Below, piece by piece: positions 46,841-57,841 of a stretch of 64,000 bases of DNA (within the stretch, counting starts at the first letter, position 1; the number at the start of each line of letters is the position of its first letter). Location: assembly GCA_009763385.1 (NCBI GenBank), contig CM019828.1:24251000-24314999 (forward strand). Reading direction: 5' to 3'. A program made the translations under genes and the position numbers. A model generated the notes under the pieces. The model was given only the letters and a program-made list of their open reading frames with translations. It was not told the origin of the DNA and did no database searches. The stretch is from Coix lacryma-jobi var. lacryma-jobi. Its lineage: Eukaryota > Streptophyta > Magnoliopsida > Poales > Poaceae.

Positions 46841-49247
46841 GCTCTGCTTGTCTTCCAATTATTTATTTATTAATTAATTAATGGTATTATTGTTGGTCAC
46901 ATCTTCTGCGTGTCTGTCAAATGGTCCGATGCTTTGTTCTGTACTGCAGGAACATGGCGCAGGAAACAGTGTCACCGATAATAAGTGGAGCTTCTTGATG
47001 CAATCGAGCTGGCCGGTTAGCCAAATAGCCACACACTGCAAGACGTTTTTTTTCCTGAGGGGTCATTAAAACATCACCTCAACAACACAAACTTTTTTGA
47101 CTGGGAAATACGGTGGTGAGGGAAACAACAACCTGTCACGAAGTGCTATTCGGTTGATCATTTTTACGACTGATTTTGACTGTTTCAATAATATCCTGTG
47201 AGAGAAAAAGATTATTTGTATAATTTTTTTTACCGAGAGTTTGAATCCCTCTCTTTCTGCCCCCTCGATCATTTGGGACTTTCAAATTGTAAGGAATTTT
47301 GACCCTCGGATTTTTCTCATAAATAAATGTACGAAATAAATCCAATTTAAATATATATAAAAACATTTTTTTATTTTTACTCCTCACGTCCAGGATTACG
47401 GCCTGGGTGATTAGATAAGAATCCAAATCGAAGTACGGCTCATAAGGCAAATGTGACTGAGCTTAGCTGACAGTTTTAATTGTACTTGTTGAATTTCACG
47501 TACGTATAATTGTACTTATAAATTTCGAATGTTTTAATTTGCCGGCAAAACATATGGTTATAGTATCTCATTTAGGAGCTTGGAACACATTGCAAACATG
47601 ATCATGGCATTTTAAAAAACAAACGTTGTCTGCCTGCCTCAGACACGAGGCTTGAACAGCGTGCCTATTTAGAAAGGGAAATGGTCTGCGTTGCGTGAGC
47701 TCTCGGCACTGCCTGCAATTTTGATTACTGGAGTATATAAACTTGTCGTCTTGTTCCTGTGATTGTTTATCGAGGTACCTACCGCATCAGGGCACTGACC
47801 ACCGCATCAGGAGTACGGAGTATTATGTATTAAAATACTCCAAAACCAAGCGTCCAAGCAGGACTGGCTGGCGTAGCACGAAGAGATATTGCTGAAAAAG
47901 ATCGTATCCAATTCAGAGTTTGTCTGAATTCGTTGCAGAAACAAAAACCCTGAGATGTCTCGCGCACATACCTGCACGGGAATTAATCTACTGCTCTGGC
48001 CCTCTTGTTAGATTAACAATTGCTAGATTAGCCAGTTAATATCAGTAAACAAAGTTTGTTACTAGTCAGTAAAGATGACAGACGCGCGCAATGTCATTCC
48101 AGTCGCCCTCTCCTGGTCTCTAGACTCTAAGCGTCTAGCAACACAAACGCTATTTCAGCTTGAAGTAAACTGAACCTGGTTCAGAAACCAACCCTGTAAG
48201 ACCGAATGGTGATTACATCTGCAAAAAAAAAAAAGGACTCAGTAGTGATTTAGACAATGACAAGAGCAAACATGATCATCAATCATTGTACTACTCCGTG
48301 CACATACAGGCCAATCTTAAGCCGCCACCATGAACATAATAGCGATGGTTCATCCACACTAACCATGCTCCCGCTACAAGCCATCCTTGGATTGGACTAG
48401 TGAGCACCTGTCGACCCATCAGCACTAACCATCCACTGAATTCAAAATTTTTTCTTCCTCCAAAAAGGAAATGTAAACGATGATTGATATCTGAATCTGG
48501 CAGAGCTAGTCCACGGTAAGTCCGCACGTCAGCTAGTACATCTCAATCTCAATGCCGTGCCCCAAACAGCTACTGTACGTCTTGTTCCAAAAACGTGGTT
48601 TTGCATGAACAAGTCTCCACCCCGTGGGAGTAGTGAAGTTTGAGTAGTCAGTGTTCTGAAACTGTGAGTGGTGTGGGCATATATCCCTGTGTGTCAGTGT
48701 GTGTGTTGTGCCTGACTTTCAAGATTGCGTCAAAGGTTTTGCCGTCCTTTCTCAAGAAAAAAAAAATCTCCGCCCCTGCCGATGTCTTTATCGGCGACAG
48801 CGGCGGTGTGGACGTCGAGGCTGGAGGGTTGGGAAAGAGAGCAAAAGAGACCAGACACGAGACGGGCCACCACCGGCGATACGGCATCCATCCAGCGCCC
48901 CCGCCGCGCGCCAGCGCCGCAGGTTTTTGAGACGGAGACGAGCAGATAGAGGTCAGCCGGTCAGGTTATCAGGTCCCTCAGTGGTCCTCGCGCGCCAGAT
49001 CACACACTGGCTGCCGAGGGAGATCTCTCCCGTCCGCAGCTATGCTATCGATCTTGATTCCTGACAGAGGTGTCTCGATACACTTGCACTCCATAATGGC
49101 GCATCTTTTGTCAGCTGGTCCTCTGATTTTGAACGATGAATTATTGAGAACCCCCAGTCAAAACACGCTTACAGTTCACACCACTCAATGACCGTGACAG
49201 CCTGACTCACAGTGAACCCCAAGTCTGGAAGTCTCCGAACAGAACTC
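46841..49247. other. Intergenic region
   Basis: I see no gene. A modest GC-rich segment at 48770-49060 has short overlapping frames only. The region lies downstream (3' side) of the CIPK gene. Confidence 0.5.
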
Positions 49248-49249
49248 TA

Positions 49250-49341
49250 CTCCCTCCGTGCCGAAATGTCTGTCTCTAGAAATCTGCGTTTCCCTCACAG
49301 ACACATTTTTCGAACGACCAACATTTTTGAGACGGAGGGAG
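49250..49341. mobile_element. Stowaway MITE
   Basis: 92 bp with ends CTCCCTCCGTGCC and GAGACGGAGGGAG, flanked by TA (49248-49249, 49342-49343). Confidence 0.8.
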
Positions 49342-49601
49342 TATACCACACACAACTTTGAGTCTTGTATCATTCTGTTACTCTGTACCACAACTTTACG
49401 TATTGATCCAAGCATTTCAGACCAGTCTCGCCTAAAAAAAAAAAATCTAACCTTTTGTTGAGTGCAAACATTGAAGCCTGGCCTCTAGAGCAATGAAGAA
49501 GAAAATTGACGCATCTTTTAGCCTATTCAATCATACTTCAACAAACTTGTACTGGAACATACAAACATCACCAATAATGCAGGGATAATGGACTAGATTA
49601 A

Positions 49602-49756
49602 GGGGGTGTTTGGTCCCACCCATAGAGTTTTGCCACTAAAGTTTAGTCACTAAACTTCCAAACACCCCCACTAAGTCACTTTTAACACTACGAAACTCTA
49701 GTCACCTCCACTAAACTTTAATGGCTAAACTCTAGGGGTGGAAACCAAACAGCACC
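49602..49756. mobile_element. Tourist-like (PIF/Harbinger) MITE
   Basis: 155 bp with ends GGGGGTGTTTGGT and ACCAAACAGCACC, flanked by TAA (49599-49601, 49757-49759). The inverted similarity extends about 25 bp inwards. It lies about 250 bp past the CIPK stop codon, so it could be within the CIPK 3' untranslated or terminator region. Confidence 0.8.
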
Positions 49757-50010
49757 TAAGACATGGAATATTCAGATCAGGCATAGCAAAGACCATAAAC
49801 CATCCACAAAAACAAACACAATTATGCCGAGAGAGCCGCTCTCGAGGCTGCGATTGATATAGAGATTCTTGTCGCCCCCACAAACAGTATCTCACGTCAT
49901 TATCCAATCGAGAACAGTGACGCAATCACTCGGAAATGGAATTGACACTGACTAAACAATTGGCACTACGGATCCACAACAATGAACGGCGGGCGGGCGG
50001 CCGCACGGCG

Positions 50011-51375
50011 TCACACGACGGCGGTGGCGGCGGGCTGCGGGTCGGCCGCCCAGACGATGTCCTTGAGCGCCGGCCGGAGCTCCTCGCTGCAGAAGGAGCG
50101 GTACTCGAGCGTGTCGCCGCCGTCCTTCTTGACGTCGACTACGAGCACGGACGGCGCCACGCTGAAGATGTCGGCCGCCACGGCGAGGCGGCCCTTGAGG
50201 CCCCCGCGCTCCGCGCCCTCGAGCCGCACGCCGCGGGCGCCGCTCTTCGTCACCCGCATCCGCCCGCCGCCGCGGGCGGCTACCTCCTCGAGACGGGAGA
50301 CGACGCCGCTCGCGGACTCCCGCGTCGCGAACCGCATGCCGCCCTCCCGGTGGCCCCTCGCGGAGGGACCACCTTCCACATCGAACAGCGGCGAGAGGTC
50401 GAACCCCGCGGAGAGGGAAATCAGGTGGAACGCGTTCAGCGTCTGCGGCGGCTCGTCCTTGTCGCCGCCGTCGTCCATCGCGGGGCAGGCAGGCTCGGCC
50501 GGCGGCTCGGCTGCGGCGGCGGCGGAGTTTTTGACGGGCCTCGCGACGGACGGCTTGTTGAACCACGGCGTCTGGACGATCTGGGCGATGGTGATGCGGG
50601 TGTCGGGGTTGGGGTCGAGCAGCTTGGGGATGAGCCTGCGCGCCTCGGTGGACAGCCACGGCGGGCACCGGTAGTCGCCGCGGCTCATCTTCCTGAACAT
50701 GGCGGCGATGTTGTCCTCCGGGAACGGCAGCGAGCCGGCGAGGAGAACGTAGAGGATGACGCCGCACGACCAGATGTCGGCCTTGGCGCCGTCGTAGCCC
50801 TTGTTGCGGAACACCTCCGGCGCGACGTACCCCGGCGTGCCGCAGAGCGTGTGCAGCAGCCCGTCGCTGCGCGCGTGGTCGGCGAGCGCGCTGAGGCCGA
50901 AGTCGACGACCTTGAGGTTGCCCGCGTCGTCGATGAGGAGGTTCTCGGGCTTGAGGTCGCGGTGGAACACGCCCCGCGCGTGGCAGAAGTCGACGGCGGA
51001 GACGAGCTGGCGGAAGTAGCGGCGCGCGACGTCCTCCTTGACGCGCCCGGCGCGCACGATCCGCGCGAAGAGCTCCCCGCCGCGGACGAGCTCGAGCGCG
51101 AGGTAGATCTTGGAGCGCGTGGCCATCACCTCGTGGAGCTCCACGATGTTGGGGTGGGACACGCGCTTCATGACGGCGATCTCGCGCTTGATCTGCTCCA
51201 TCATGCCCGCGCGCAGCACCTTGTCCTTGGCGAGCACCTTCACCGCCACGCCGCGGCCGGTGCGCAGGTCCCGCGCCGCGTGGACGCGCCCGAAGTTGCC
51301 GTGCCCGAGCACGCGGCCCAGCTCGTAGCGGCCCTGCAGCACCCCGCCCTTCACCTCCGCCTCCCGCTCACCCAT
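50011..51375 (-). CDS. CIPK: CBL-interacting protein kinase (SnRK3), intronless
   Basis: Serine/threonine kinase of the CIPK/SnRK3 family, which is activated by calcineurin B-like calcium sensors and phosphorylates transporters and other targets in ion and stress signalling. The 454-residue length is normal. The glycine loop GHGNFGRV is at 24-31, the ATP-binding lysine at 46, the HRDLKPEN loop at 138-145 (catalytic D140), DFG at 158-160 and an activation loop ending in APE at 185-187. The FISL/NAF motif (LNAFHLISLSAGFDLSPLF, N314-A315-F316) that binds CBL follows, and then a C-terminal domain with the phosphatase-interaction-like segment (about 350-390). There is no intron, which fits the intron-poor CIPK clade. 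The frame is GC-rich and complete, and the start is the first ATG in frame. Which CIPK number it is I cannot say. Confidence 0.95.
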   Translation of the reverse strand: MGEREAEVKGGVLQGRYELGRVLGHGNFGRVHAARDLRTGRGVAVKVLAKDKVLRAGMMEQIKREIAVMKRVSHPNIVELHEVMATRSKIYLALELVRGGELFARIVRAGRVKEDVARRYFRQLVSAVDFCHARGVFHRDLKPENLLIDDAGNLKVVDFGLSALADHARSDGLLHTLCGTPGYVAPEVFRNKGYDGAKADIWSCGVILYVLLAGSLPFPEDNIAAMFRKMSRGDYRCPPWLSTEARRLIPKLLDPNPDTRITIAQIVQTPWFNKPSVARPVKNSAAAAAEPPAEPACPAMDDGGDKDEPPQTLNAFHLISLSAGFDLSPLFDVEGGPSARGHREGGMRFATRESASGVVSRLEEVAARGGGRMRVTKSGARGVRLEGAERGGLKGRLAVAADIFSVAPSVLVVDVKKDGGDTLEYRSFCSEELRPALKDIVWAADPQPAATAVV

Positions 51376-51763
51376 GCCGCCCTGATCGGTGCGGTGGATC
51401 TCGATCCCCTACTAGAAACGACCGAGCTAGCTATCTATCTGCAGACTACTACCCTACGACGACGACGATACCCGACGACGACGGGCAGATGGAGATGGAA
51501 GGGATGGATGGGTCTACCCGTCCTCAACGTGCTTCCGGTGGCAGGTTCGGTCGCCGCGCAGCTCGCGCTGGCCGGCGACGTCAGTGCCTGAGCGCCGCCT
51601 CATCGCTCTGCATTCCCTGGGGGCGCCGGAGCGCTCGTCTCGCCGAGGAGTAGATCTGGAGGTGCGAGAAGGAAGCACGGGGCCGCGGTGGCTTTGCGCC
51701 TTTGCGTGGTGAGGAGAAGTCGATCTCTCCGTGTGGGAATGGCTCAGCTCAGCGGCGCCCGGC

Positions 51764-51769
51764 TTATAA
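51764..51769 (-). promoter_or_regulatory. Putative TATA box of the CIPK gene
   Basis: The minus strand reads ATTATAAGCC, about 390 bp before the start codon. If used, the transcript would have a roughly 350-base GC-rich 5' leader. Confidence 0.45.
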
Positions 51770-51799
51770 TGGGTGGGCTAGGGCGGCGGTACAGGGGCC

Positions 51800-52375
51800 T
51801 ACTACTACTAGGGCCCTGGACTGTGTAGAGGAGCCGTAAGCGGTGGCCACACAGACGTTCTGTGAGGGATCTTGGCCGGACGATGTGGATCAGACGGTGC
51901 AAGGCGGTGATGGCATCGGCTGCGGTTGTTAAGGGTGCGTCCGACGCCGCGGAGTCTATGATTGAAGGGCTGGACCCTCCTCTGATGGGCCTGATTGGGG
52001 TAGGCTGACGGGTACCTACGAGACGAGCGAAGCAGACCCGCCGTTACTGTATCTGTATCGCACCATGCATGGTTCGCGTGGTACAACGGAAACCGCGGGC
52101 GGTAATGCGGACGGCGGGATGCATGGAAAACCCGTTGCGGTGTTGCACCATGGTTCGCGTGGTACTGTGGTATACACCTGCGAAGTTGCAAACGCAGAAA
52201 CGGATGAGCAACGGTATCTACTATCTAGGAGTAGTATCTACACTATAGTACAAGGATCGCCCTACCGCGTAGGGTGGTGCTTTCTGGGATTTTTTCCCCC
52301 AGCCCACATGAAACTTGGAACTTGTTATTGTTACAAACAAACTTGGGAGTTTGCAAACAAACAAACAAACTTTTA
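51800..52375. other. Intergenic region upstream of CIPK
   Basis: No gene seen. A GCGTGGTAC / AACCGCGG-rich repeat occurs twice near 52070-52170 (CATGGTTCGCGTGGTAC). The end of this stretch (52313-52375) is the first copy of a duplicated segment that includes the left terminus of the next element. Confidence 0.45.
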
Positions 52376-53090
52376 GAGCATCTCTAACGATTTTGAATAT
52401 TTTGTTTGGTAAAATTAGAAGTTTGCCACTCAAAAGAATATGGCAACTTGGAACTTGTTATTGTTACAAACAAACTTGGGAGTAAACAAACAAACTTTTA
52501 GAGTATCTCCAACGATTTTGCATATTTTATTTGGTAAAATTGGGAGTTTGTTTTTTCGCGATCGGGTGTGTGCCCGTTTTTCATTAAGAGGGAAGCAGTA
52601 CAAGTACACCGCCGAGCACGAGAAAGGACTCCAAGGCGAGAAGCCTCGGTCGTCGCAGGGAACCAGAACCACCTATCGACTACTTAGGTATTCTTAGTGA
52701 TTACATTTTTGGTGTGAGCGACCGGAAGGAACTCAGAGCAGCTAATGGAGAATAACCAGCCGACGCCCAAGTCTCGCCCTCCTCGAGAGTGACAGCTGCG
52801 ACTTCGTACGGCGAACGCACGACCTGTCTGAATACTCTCGCGTTCCTGTGCTTCCAAGTCTCGAAAGAATATGGCAAAGATAAAAAGAGACAATCTCCAA
52901 CGGTTTTGCATTATCACCAAGCAAAATACGGCGGCGACAGCGAGAGAACGCGCGGGGGATGGAAATCGCGCGTGGTGCATAAGTTAACAAAAATGTGAAG
53001 CTCATTTGTCAAATCGTTGGATAGAAGATTTTTAGACTTCTTGCAAAAATAAAAACACGAAGCTCATTTGAAAAACCGTCGAAGATACTC
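52376..53090. mobile_element. PIF/Harbinger-like TIR element with LINE fragment inside
   Basis: Left end GAGCATCTCTAACGATTTTG (52376) and right end ...AAAACCGTCGAAGATACTC (53090) are diverged inverted copies of the family also seen at 42355-43280. Flanking triplets are TTA and TGA. The left terminus is duplicated: the segment starting AACTTGGAACTTGTTATTG at 52313 recurs at 52445. The middle contains LINE coding sequence. Confidence 0.55.
52555..52870 (-). pseudogene. LINE ORF2 C-terminal fragment
   Basis: The minus-strand reading near 52710-52865 gives a WKHRNARVF motif followed by LEEGETWASAG, the typical last part of plant L1-type reverse transcriptase proteins, with a stop after LTPKM. 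The DNA after it (52580 side) reads CTTAATGAAAAACGGGC on the minus strand, a common 3' tail of grass LINEs. Only the tail of ORF2 is present. The assignment is from motif memory. Confidence 0.55.
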
Positions 53091-54957
53091 TGAACAAGGT
53101 TGTTGCAAACATTTGTAGGTAGGCGGCGCTGAGTTTGTTCGGCTCTTTGTTTGCAGGGATTCCAAGCAAGCTAGTTAATCAAACATTCTCTTTTTATTAT
53201 ACCTGGCAGAAGCAGAACGTGCTTTTTTCTAGCTATTATGATTTACTTGGTTCACATTTTGCACATCCTCTCTTCAGAACGTGAAACCAAAACCAACCAA
53301 CTAATCCAAAGAAAATTAAAAATTATTATGATTCGCAGAGAAGTGATTTGAGGAAGAAATCAAATCTGAAACATTTCCTAGTATACAAAATTCTAAGATG
53401 ACAGCTATTTTAGTCCCCGTCCGGCAACCAGAAACATTCCTGCATTTGTGTTTCTCAGGAGAAACTGTTGAATCGTAATCAAACAACGATCTGACGCATA
53501 ATGATTCACCAGGAGAATCATTTCTCCATTTCTACATGCAACCGTCAAACATTGCAGAGGTGGTTTCCGTGGATCCATTCCTTGCCTACCATATGTTCTA
53601 GCAAACACCTTTTTTTAGTATTTTTTTTAGTAAAATGGGTTGTATTTAAGTTGTTCTCCACCCATAAACTAGGCTTTTTCTTAAGCATATTTTTATTTAT
53701 ATTTTTTAATAAAACTATTTATTTAGAAATCATAATCTAGTCTAACAGCCCAACTGATCTATAAAATCATTTTAATTCATCACCCAAAACGTTTTCTGAG
53801 AAAATCTAGATCTAAAAGATTTCCTATGAAAATCTAGATATGTAACAAGCGCACCCTTAATTTGATTTGATATATGATTCCAGACACCAATGCACTTCTC
53901 GGCAAGATCTTGGACAACAAAGCTATTGCACCTAAACAATACTCCTTCCATTATAAAAAGAACATAATTCTCACATATTTCTACTACGAGTCAAACAATG
54001 TAAAGTGTAATCAAATTTGTACGAGAAAAAAATATCATTTATAATACAAAATAATTATGTATTATTTGATTAATCGAACTATTTTTTAATAGTAAACATG
54101 TTTGTAGACATAAATGTTGAGTCAAAATTAAGAACGTTTGATATGTTTCAAACCTATAATTACTATTTTCTTTTGGGTATGTATCTTTAAAATTTATCAT
54201 AACCTTTGGTTGACACATAGCTTAGATAATTCATATCTCATCTTCATTTTAGGGCTTGTTTCGATCCGTTAGCCTTAACTAGTAGCCAGTAAAATTACTC
54301 TCTCTATCCTAAAATATAAAGTAGTTAAACAATTTTGGAACATATTATGGGGTATTGATGCATATAATTTTCTCAGACTATTTTATATATTTGTGTTGGT
54401 GATTGATATTAGTAGTAATTATGCATGTGAATATTGCCTTTCTAGAAGGTTTGTTCACCTAGAATCTGTTATAATTTAAAACAAATTTAAATGCTTGAAT
54501 ACTTTACATTTGAGGACGGAGGAAGTAGCGCTGTTGCGGATAAAATATGCACAACTAGTATAGGGTGGCTATTGGCTAATTATTAACTAGACGCATGTTA
54601 ACAATTACTATCTCATATGCAACTCCAAAATTAGCTAGTAGGTTGCCAAAACACACATGACACTCATCACTCCTTTCTTCCATTCTCTAGTGGCATTTTC
54701 GACAATTCCAACTTCACACGGAGGGCCATCTGCGGAAAATGATTCTTTGTGAGAACGAGAGTCTGTGTACTACGATAGACTCCTACCTCGTGCTAATTCG
54801 ACACATCAAAAGTTTGCTTCGGGCAGACGGCAGTGCACACGTCTGCCACAGCCACGTCCGTAGAACGCCTGCGCCTACCTACGTACTGCAGCTAAAAGTT
54901 GTGTTGGATCACTCAAGATAAACTGGAAGAGACTTTTCGCGTGCCCATCCGCGTCGT
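53091..54957. other. AT-rich intergenic region
   Basis: No gene. It includes a Stowaway MITE (54298-54525) that may be nested in a larger MITE beginning GGGCTTGTTTCGATCC at 54252 and ending near 54655. Confidence 0.5.
54298..54525. mobile_element. Stowaway MITE
   Basis: 228 bp with ends CTCTCTCTATCC and GGACGGAGGAAG, flanked by TA (54296-54297 and 54526-54527). Confidence 0.7.
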
Positions 54958-55349
54958 TGCCGATACATGGCTGTATGCCGAGTCTCTGAGTGATGAGTGA
55001 TTGTCAATTGAGATAATGCGCATGTTCTTTAGCTTTTGTTGTGCAGGTGTCGAGCACAGAGACAGTGATCGAGGGCAAGGTGAAGGTCAAGTAGAGACGT
55101 GTCGTGCCGACGGACCGGGAGCGGTGAAGGGCGAACGTGAGGATTGGACTGAGGGACCGGTGGCCTGAGGATCAGCTGTGGTGGCTGGCAGCCTGGGACA
55201 GCGACGAGCGAAGACCTGCGGGGCATGGTGTTGCCTGGGTCGAGGACCTGGGGACACGTGTCGGTGGACGGGGTGCACGGACGGTGCATCCCCTCTACAG
55301 CTTCGGTTTGGTGGTAGAGCCAGACAAAAACTATCGAGTGGACGGTTTA

Positions 55350-55572
55350 TAGGTTTGGGCCTCAAAACCTAGGCGCGGATGGTTTCCGAGTTTGGCCACA
55401 AAACTCGGGCTGAGGACGGTTTTCAGGTTTGGGCCTCAAAACCTGGGTGCTGCGGGTTTGCTGAGTTTGGGCCTCAAAACTCAGGCACTGGTGGGCTCGT
55501 TTCCCGGTTTGGGCCTCAAAACTGGGGGTTGGCTGTGAAGGCTGGTTTCCCGGTTTGGGCCACAAAACCGGG
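55350..55572. repeat. Array of six covarying hairpins
   Basis: Six inverted repeats have the same 7-8 nt loop (GGGCCTCA or a variant) and 7-8 bp stems. Stem arms are 55350-55356/55365-55371, 55386-55393/55401-55408, 55424-55430/55439-55445, 55461-55468/55477-55484, 55503-55510/55519-55526 and 55549-55556/55565-55572. Centres are 37, 38, 38, 42 and 46 bp apart. Arm sequences differ between units but match within a unit, with one G-T pair in unit 5. Confidence 0.9.
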
Positions 55573-56372
55573 GGTGCGACGTCCGGGAAAAGGACGCAGA
55601 GCGGTGGCGGCACGTGGCGGCAATCGGGAGGTTGCGTCGAGGCAACGCTACGAGTTGTGCGGGCGTGGCCGTCGGATCCACCTACCATCGAGTTGGTCCA
55701 GAATAACCTTAGGGTTTAGCTGGTTCGCTCTGTAAGTAGTTAGGGGTAGAGTGAGAATTAGGAAGAGTTAGAATTAGGATAAGTAGGGGGAGACACCCAC
55801 CTCCCCATTTATCTCAGTCATTTGCTCTTTGCTTCTAGGGTTTCATGCTCTCCCAATCCCCTGCTGTAGCTAGATGAGATCCGTAGAGAACCATACCTCT
55901 GTGTACTGGAGATTTTGAGGAAGTGAGGCCGTAACCTCACCGTTGTAGCGTGTGGTAGCCACACGGTTGCAGATGGATGTGTTGATTCGCGTTTTGTTCG
56001 TGTTCTTCGCGTTCTTCGTTTCTCCGCGATTTTCCCATCACTCGATCTTTCTCCCTACTGCGTCTTTGCGAAATCCATTTGAATCAACTTGTTCGTATTT
56101 GAAAGGAGATAATTTCCACCGAAGGAATTTATCTAACTCCTTACGAACAAGTAGATCGGGTTGATTTCGTTTTCGTGGCGCTTTTCAGTTCATCCTCCTC
56201 CCCCTTTTTATTTCCCGGTGTTTGAGTTGATTTGAGCGGATGATTTCTTGGGGATAGTCTCCTAACTACTCCGTGATCATCCTCTCCAAGTTTGGGAACT
56301 TGAGATTTTGGTTTGAATCAATTTGGAGAAGATTTGGGTGAAGGGCGACCAAAATCGCCCTCACTGGGAGTT

Positions 56373-56636
56373 GGCGGACAGTCCGCCGTCTCAGTCGCGG
56401 ACAGTCCGCGTGTCGGGGACGAGCCAGACCAGTGGCCCTGTTCTTCGGTTGTTTGGTTTTTTTGATTGACCGGCGGACAGTCCGCCGTTGAAGTTTGCGG
56501 ACAGTCCGAGAGACGTCCAACAAGACTTCAGCAGCACTGCTGTTTTGCGTTTTCTGCCGGCGAACAGTCCATCAGTGAACCGCGGACAGTCCGGCCTTGA
56601 GCGGACAGTCCGGGACTCCAGGTCCGGACAGTCCGG
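56373..56636. repeat. Array of eight GGACAGTCC palindromes
   Basis: Cores at 56376-56384, 56399-56407, 56475-56483, 56499-56507, 56562-56570 (with GA for GG), 56584-56592, 56603-56611 and 56626-56634. Several extend to odd palindromes of 13-15 bp, such as GGCGGACAGTCCGCC and CGCGGACAGTCCGCG. CpG-rich palindromes of this type are known in Sirevirus LTRs. Confidence 0.85.
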
Positions 56637-57079
56637 GATTTGGCTGAAGCCTCCGGTTTGGTGCGTTTGCTCTCCCGGCTTCTTTGCTTGGTTTCCAGAC
56701 TTCTCGTTTGGTCCTAGAGTTGACCAAGGAACCTCTCTAGGTATCTTTGCTACTTGTTAGCATAGGTGTTTAGGGATTTCTCGACGTAGCCGTCTATCTA
56801 CGTTCGGGACTTGGTTTTTGAGGGTCGAACTTGTCTCGGTGCTTTCAGTGTTTGGGTTGCTATCTCTGTGTGGTGCCTCGCTGTGATCCTAGGGATCATC
56901 CACCCTCTTCCAAGGATCGTGGGCATCACGGTTTCGGTCGTAGCTTTCGGTGGTTGATTTTGGGACATTTGGCCAAAGTTTCGAGAGAAATTTTTGAGCT
57001 CTCATTCACCCCCCCTCTGGTCGCCTTGCTAGTGCTTTCTCGGTCCTTCAGTCGTCACGTGCAAAACGCGATTAGGCCA

Positions 57080-57762
57080 GTCTGGGGTTATTTATGTACC
57101 TGCCTAGTGCCAGCACAATTTTACAAGTTTCTAAGTCTTGTTAAGTTTTTACTGTAATTTTTTTTCAATCATCACTTCAAATGTTTGACATATGCATAGA
57201 GTACTAAATATAAACTAAAATAATAACTAATTACACAGATTACGTGTAATTTGCGAGACAATTTTTTAAGCTCAATAAGTTTATGTTTTAACAATATTGT
57301 GCTACACTAAACACATGCTAATTTTATATTAATTAGTCATAATAAATTTGTCTCATGATTTTCAGGTGGAATATGTAATTTATTTTTTATTAGTTTATTT
57401 TTAATAGGTTAAATAAGTGCAGAAACATCTGATGTGACACGCAAAAACTTTTCACGTCTCAACTAAACAAATGATTTGGTATATATATGGTCTATTAAAT
57501 ATAGACTAAAAAACTAATTATACAAATTGTGATAACTTTACGAGATAATTTTTTAAGTTTAATTACCTATGATTTTATAATCTTGTGCTATAGTAAACGT
57601 ATGCTAATTATAGATTAATTAGTCTTAATAAAAATCATCTCACGATTTCTTAATGAAATCTGTAATTTGTTTTTTATTGGCATCAAATACTATATTCGAC
57701 ATACAACGTGATATCTGATGTGACACTTCAAAACTGTTCACCCACGAAATAAACGTTATGTT
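57080..57762. repeat. Two diverged AT-rich MITE-like copies
   Basis: Two head-to-tail segments of about 300 bp (near 57150-57440 and 57470-57740) share ACTAATTAYACA..., GAGACAATTTTTTAAG / GAGATAATTTTTTAAG, TTGTGCTAYAXTAAAC and GATTAATTAGTC-like words also seen at 46640-46760. Boundaries are not clear. Confidence 0.45.
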
Positions 57763-57841
57763 CACTACTACACAAAATCTTTTGCATGATGCTTGGTTTT
57801 TTAACTATGGCGGGCAAACATGAAAACCGTCACAGTTCACG

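Larger units (their letters stand above)
54958..57050 (+). mobile_element. Solo LTR, copia/Sirevirus-like
   Basis: 2093 bp from TGCCGATACATGG to CGGTCCTTCA, with GTCGT at 54953-54957 and 57051-57055. The right end (CTCATTCACCCCCCCTCT...CGGTCCTTCA) resembles the R-U5 end of copia/Sirevirus LTRs of grasses. No primer site or coding region follows, so it is solo. It contains two palindrome arrays, listed separately. The left boundary depends on the TSD match. Confidence 0.6.

Noticed and set aside
55137..55735. Possible repeat protein encoded by the hairpin array (frames with recurring KPG or PQN words)
   Set aside because: The frame does not stay the same from unit to unit because spacing is not a multiple of three, and both strands are equally open; the conserved property is base pairing.
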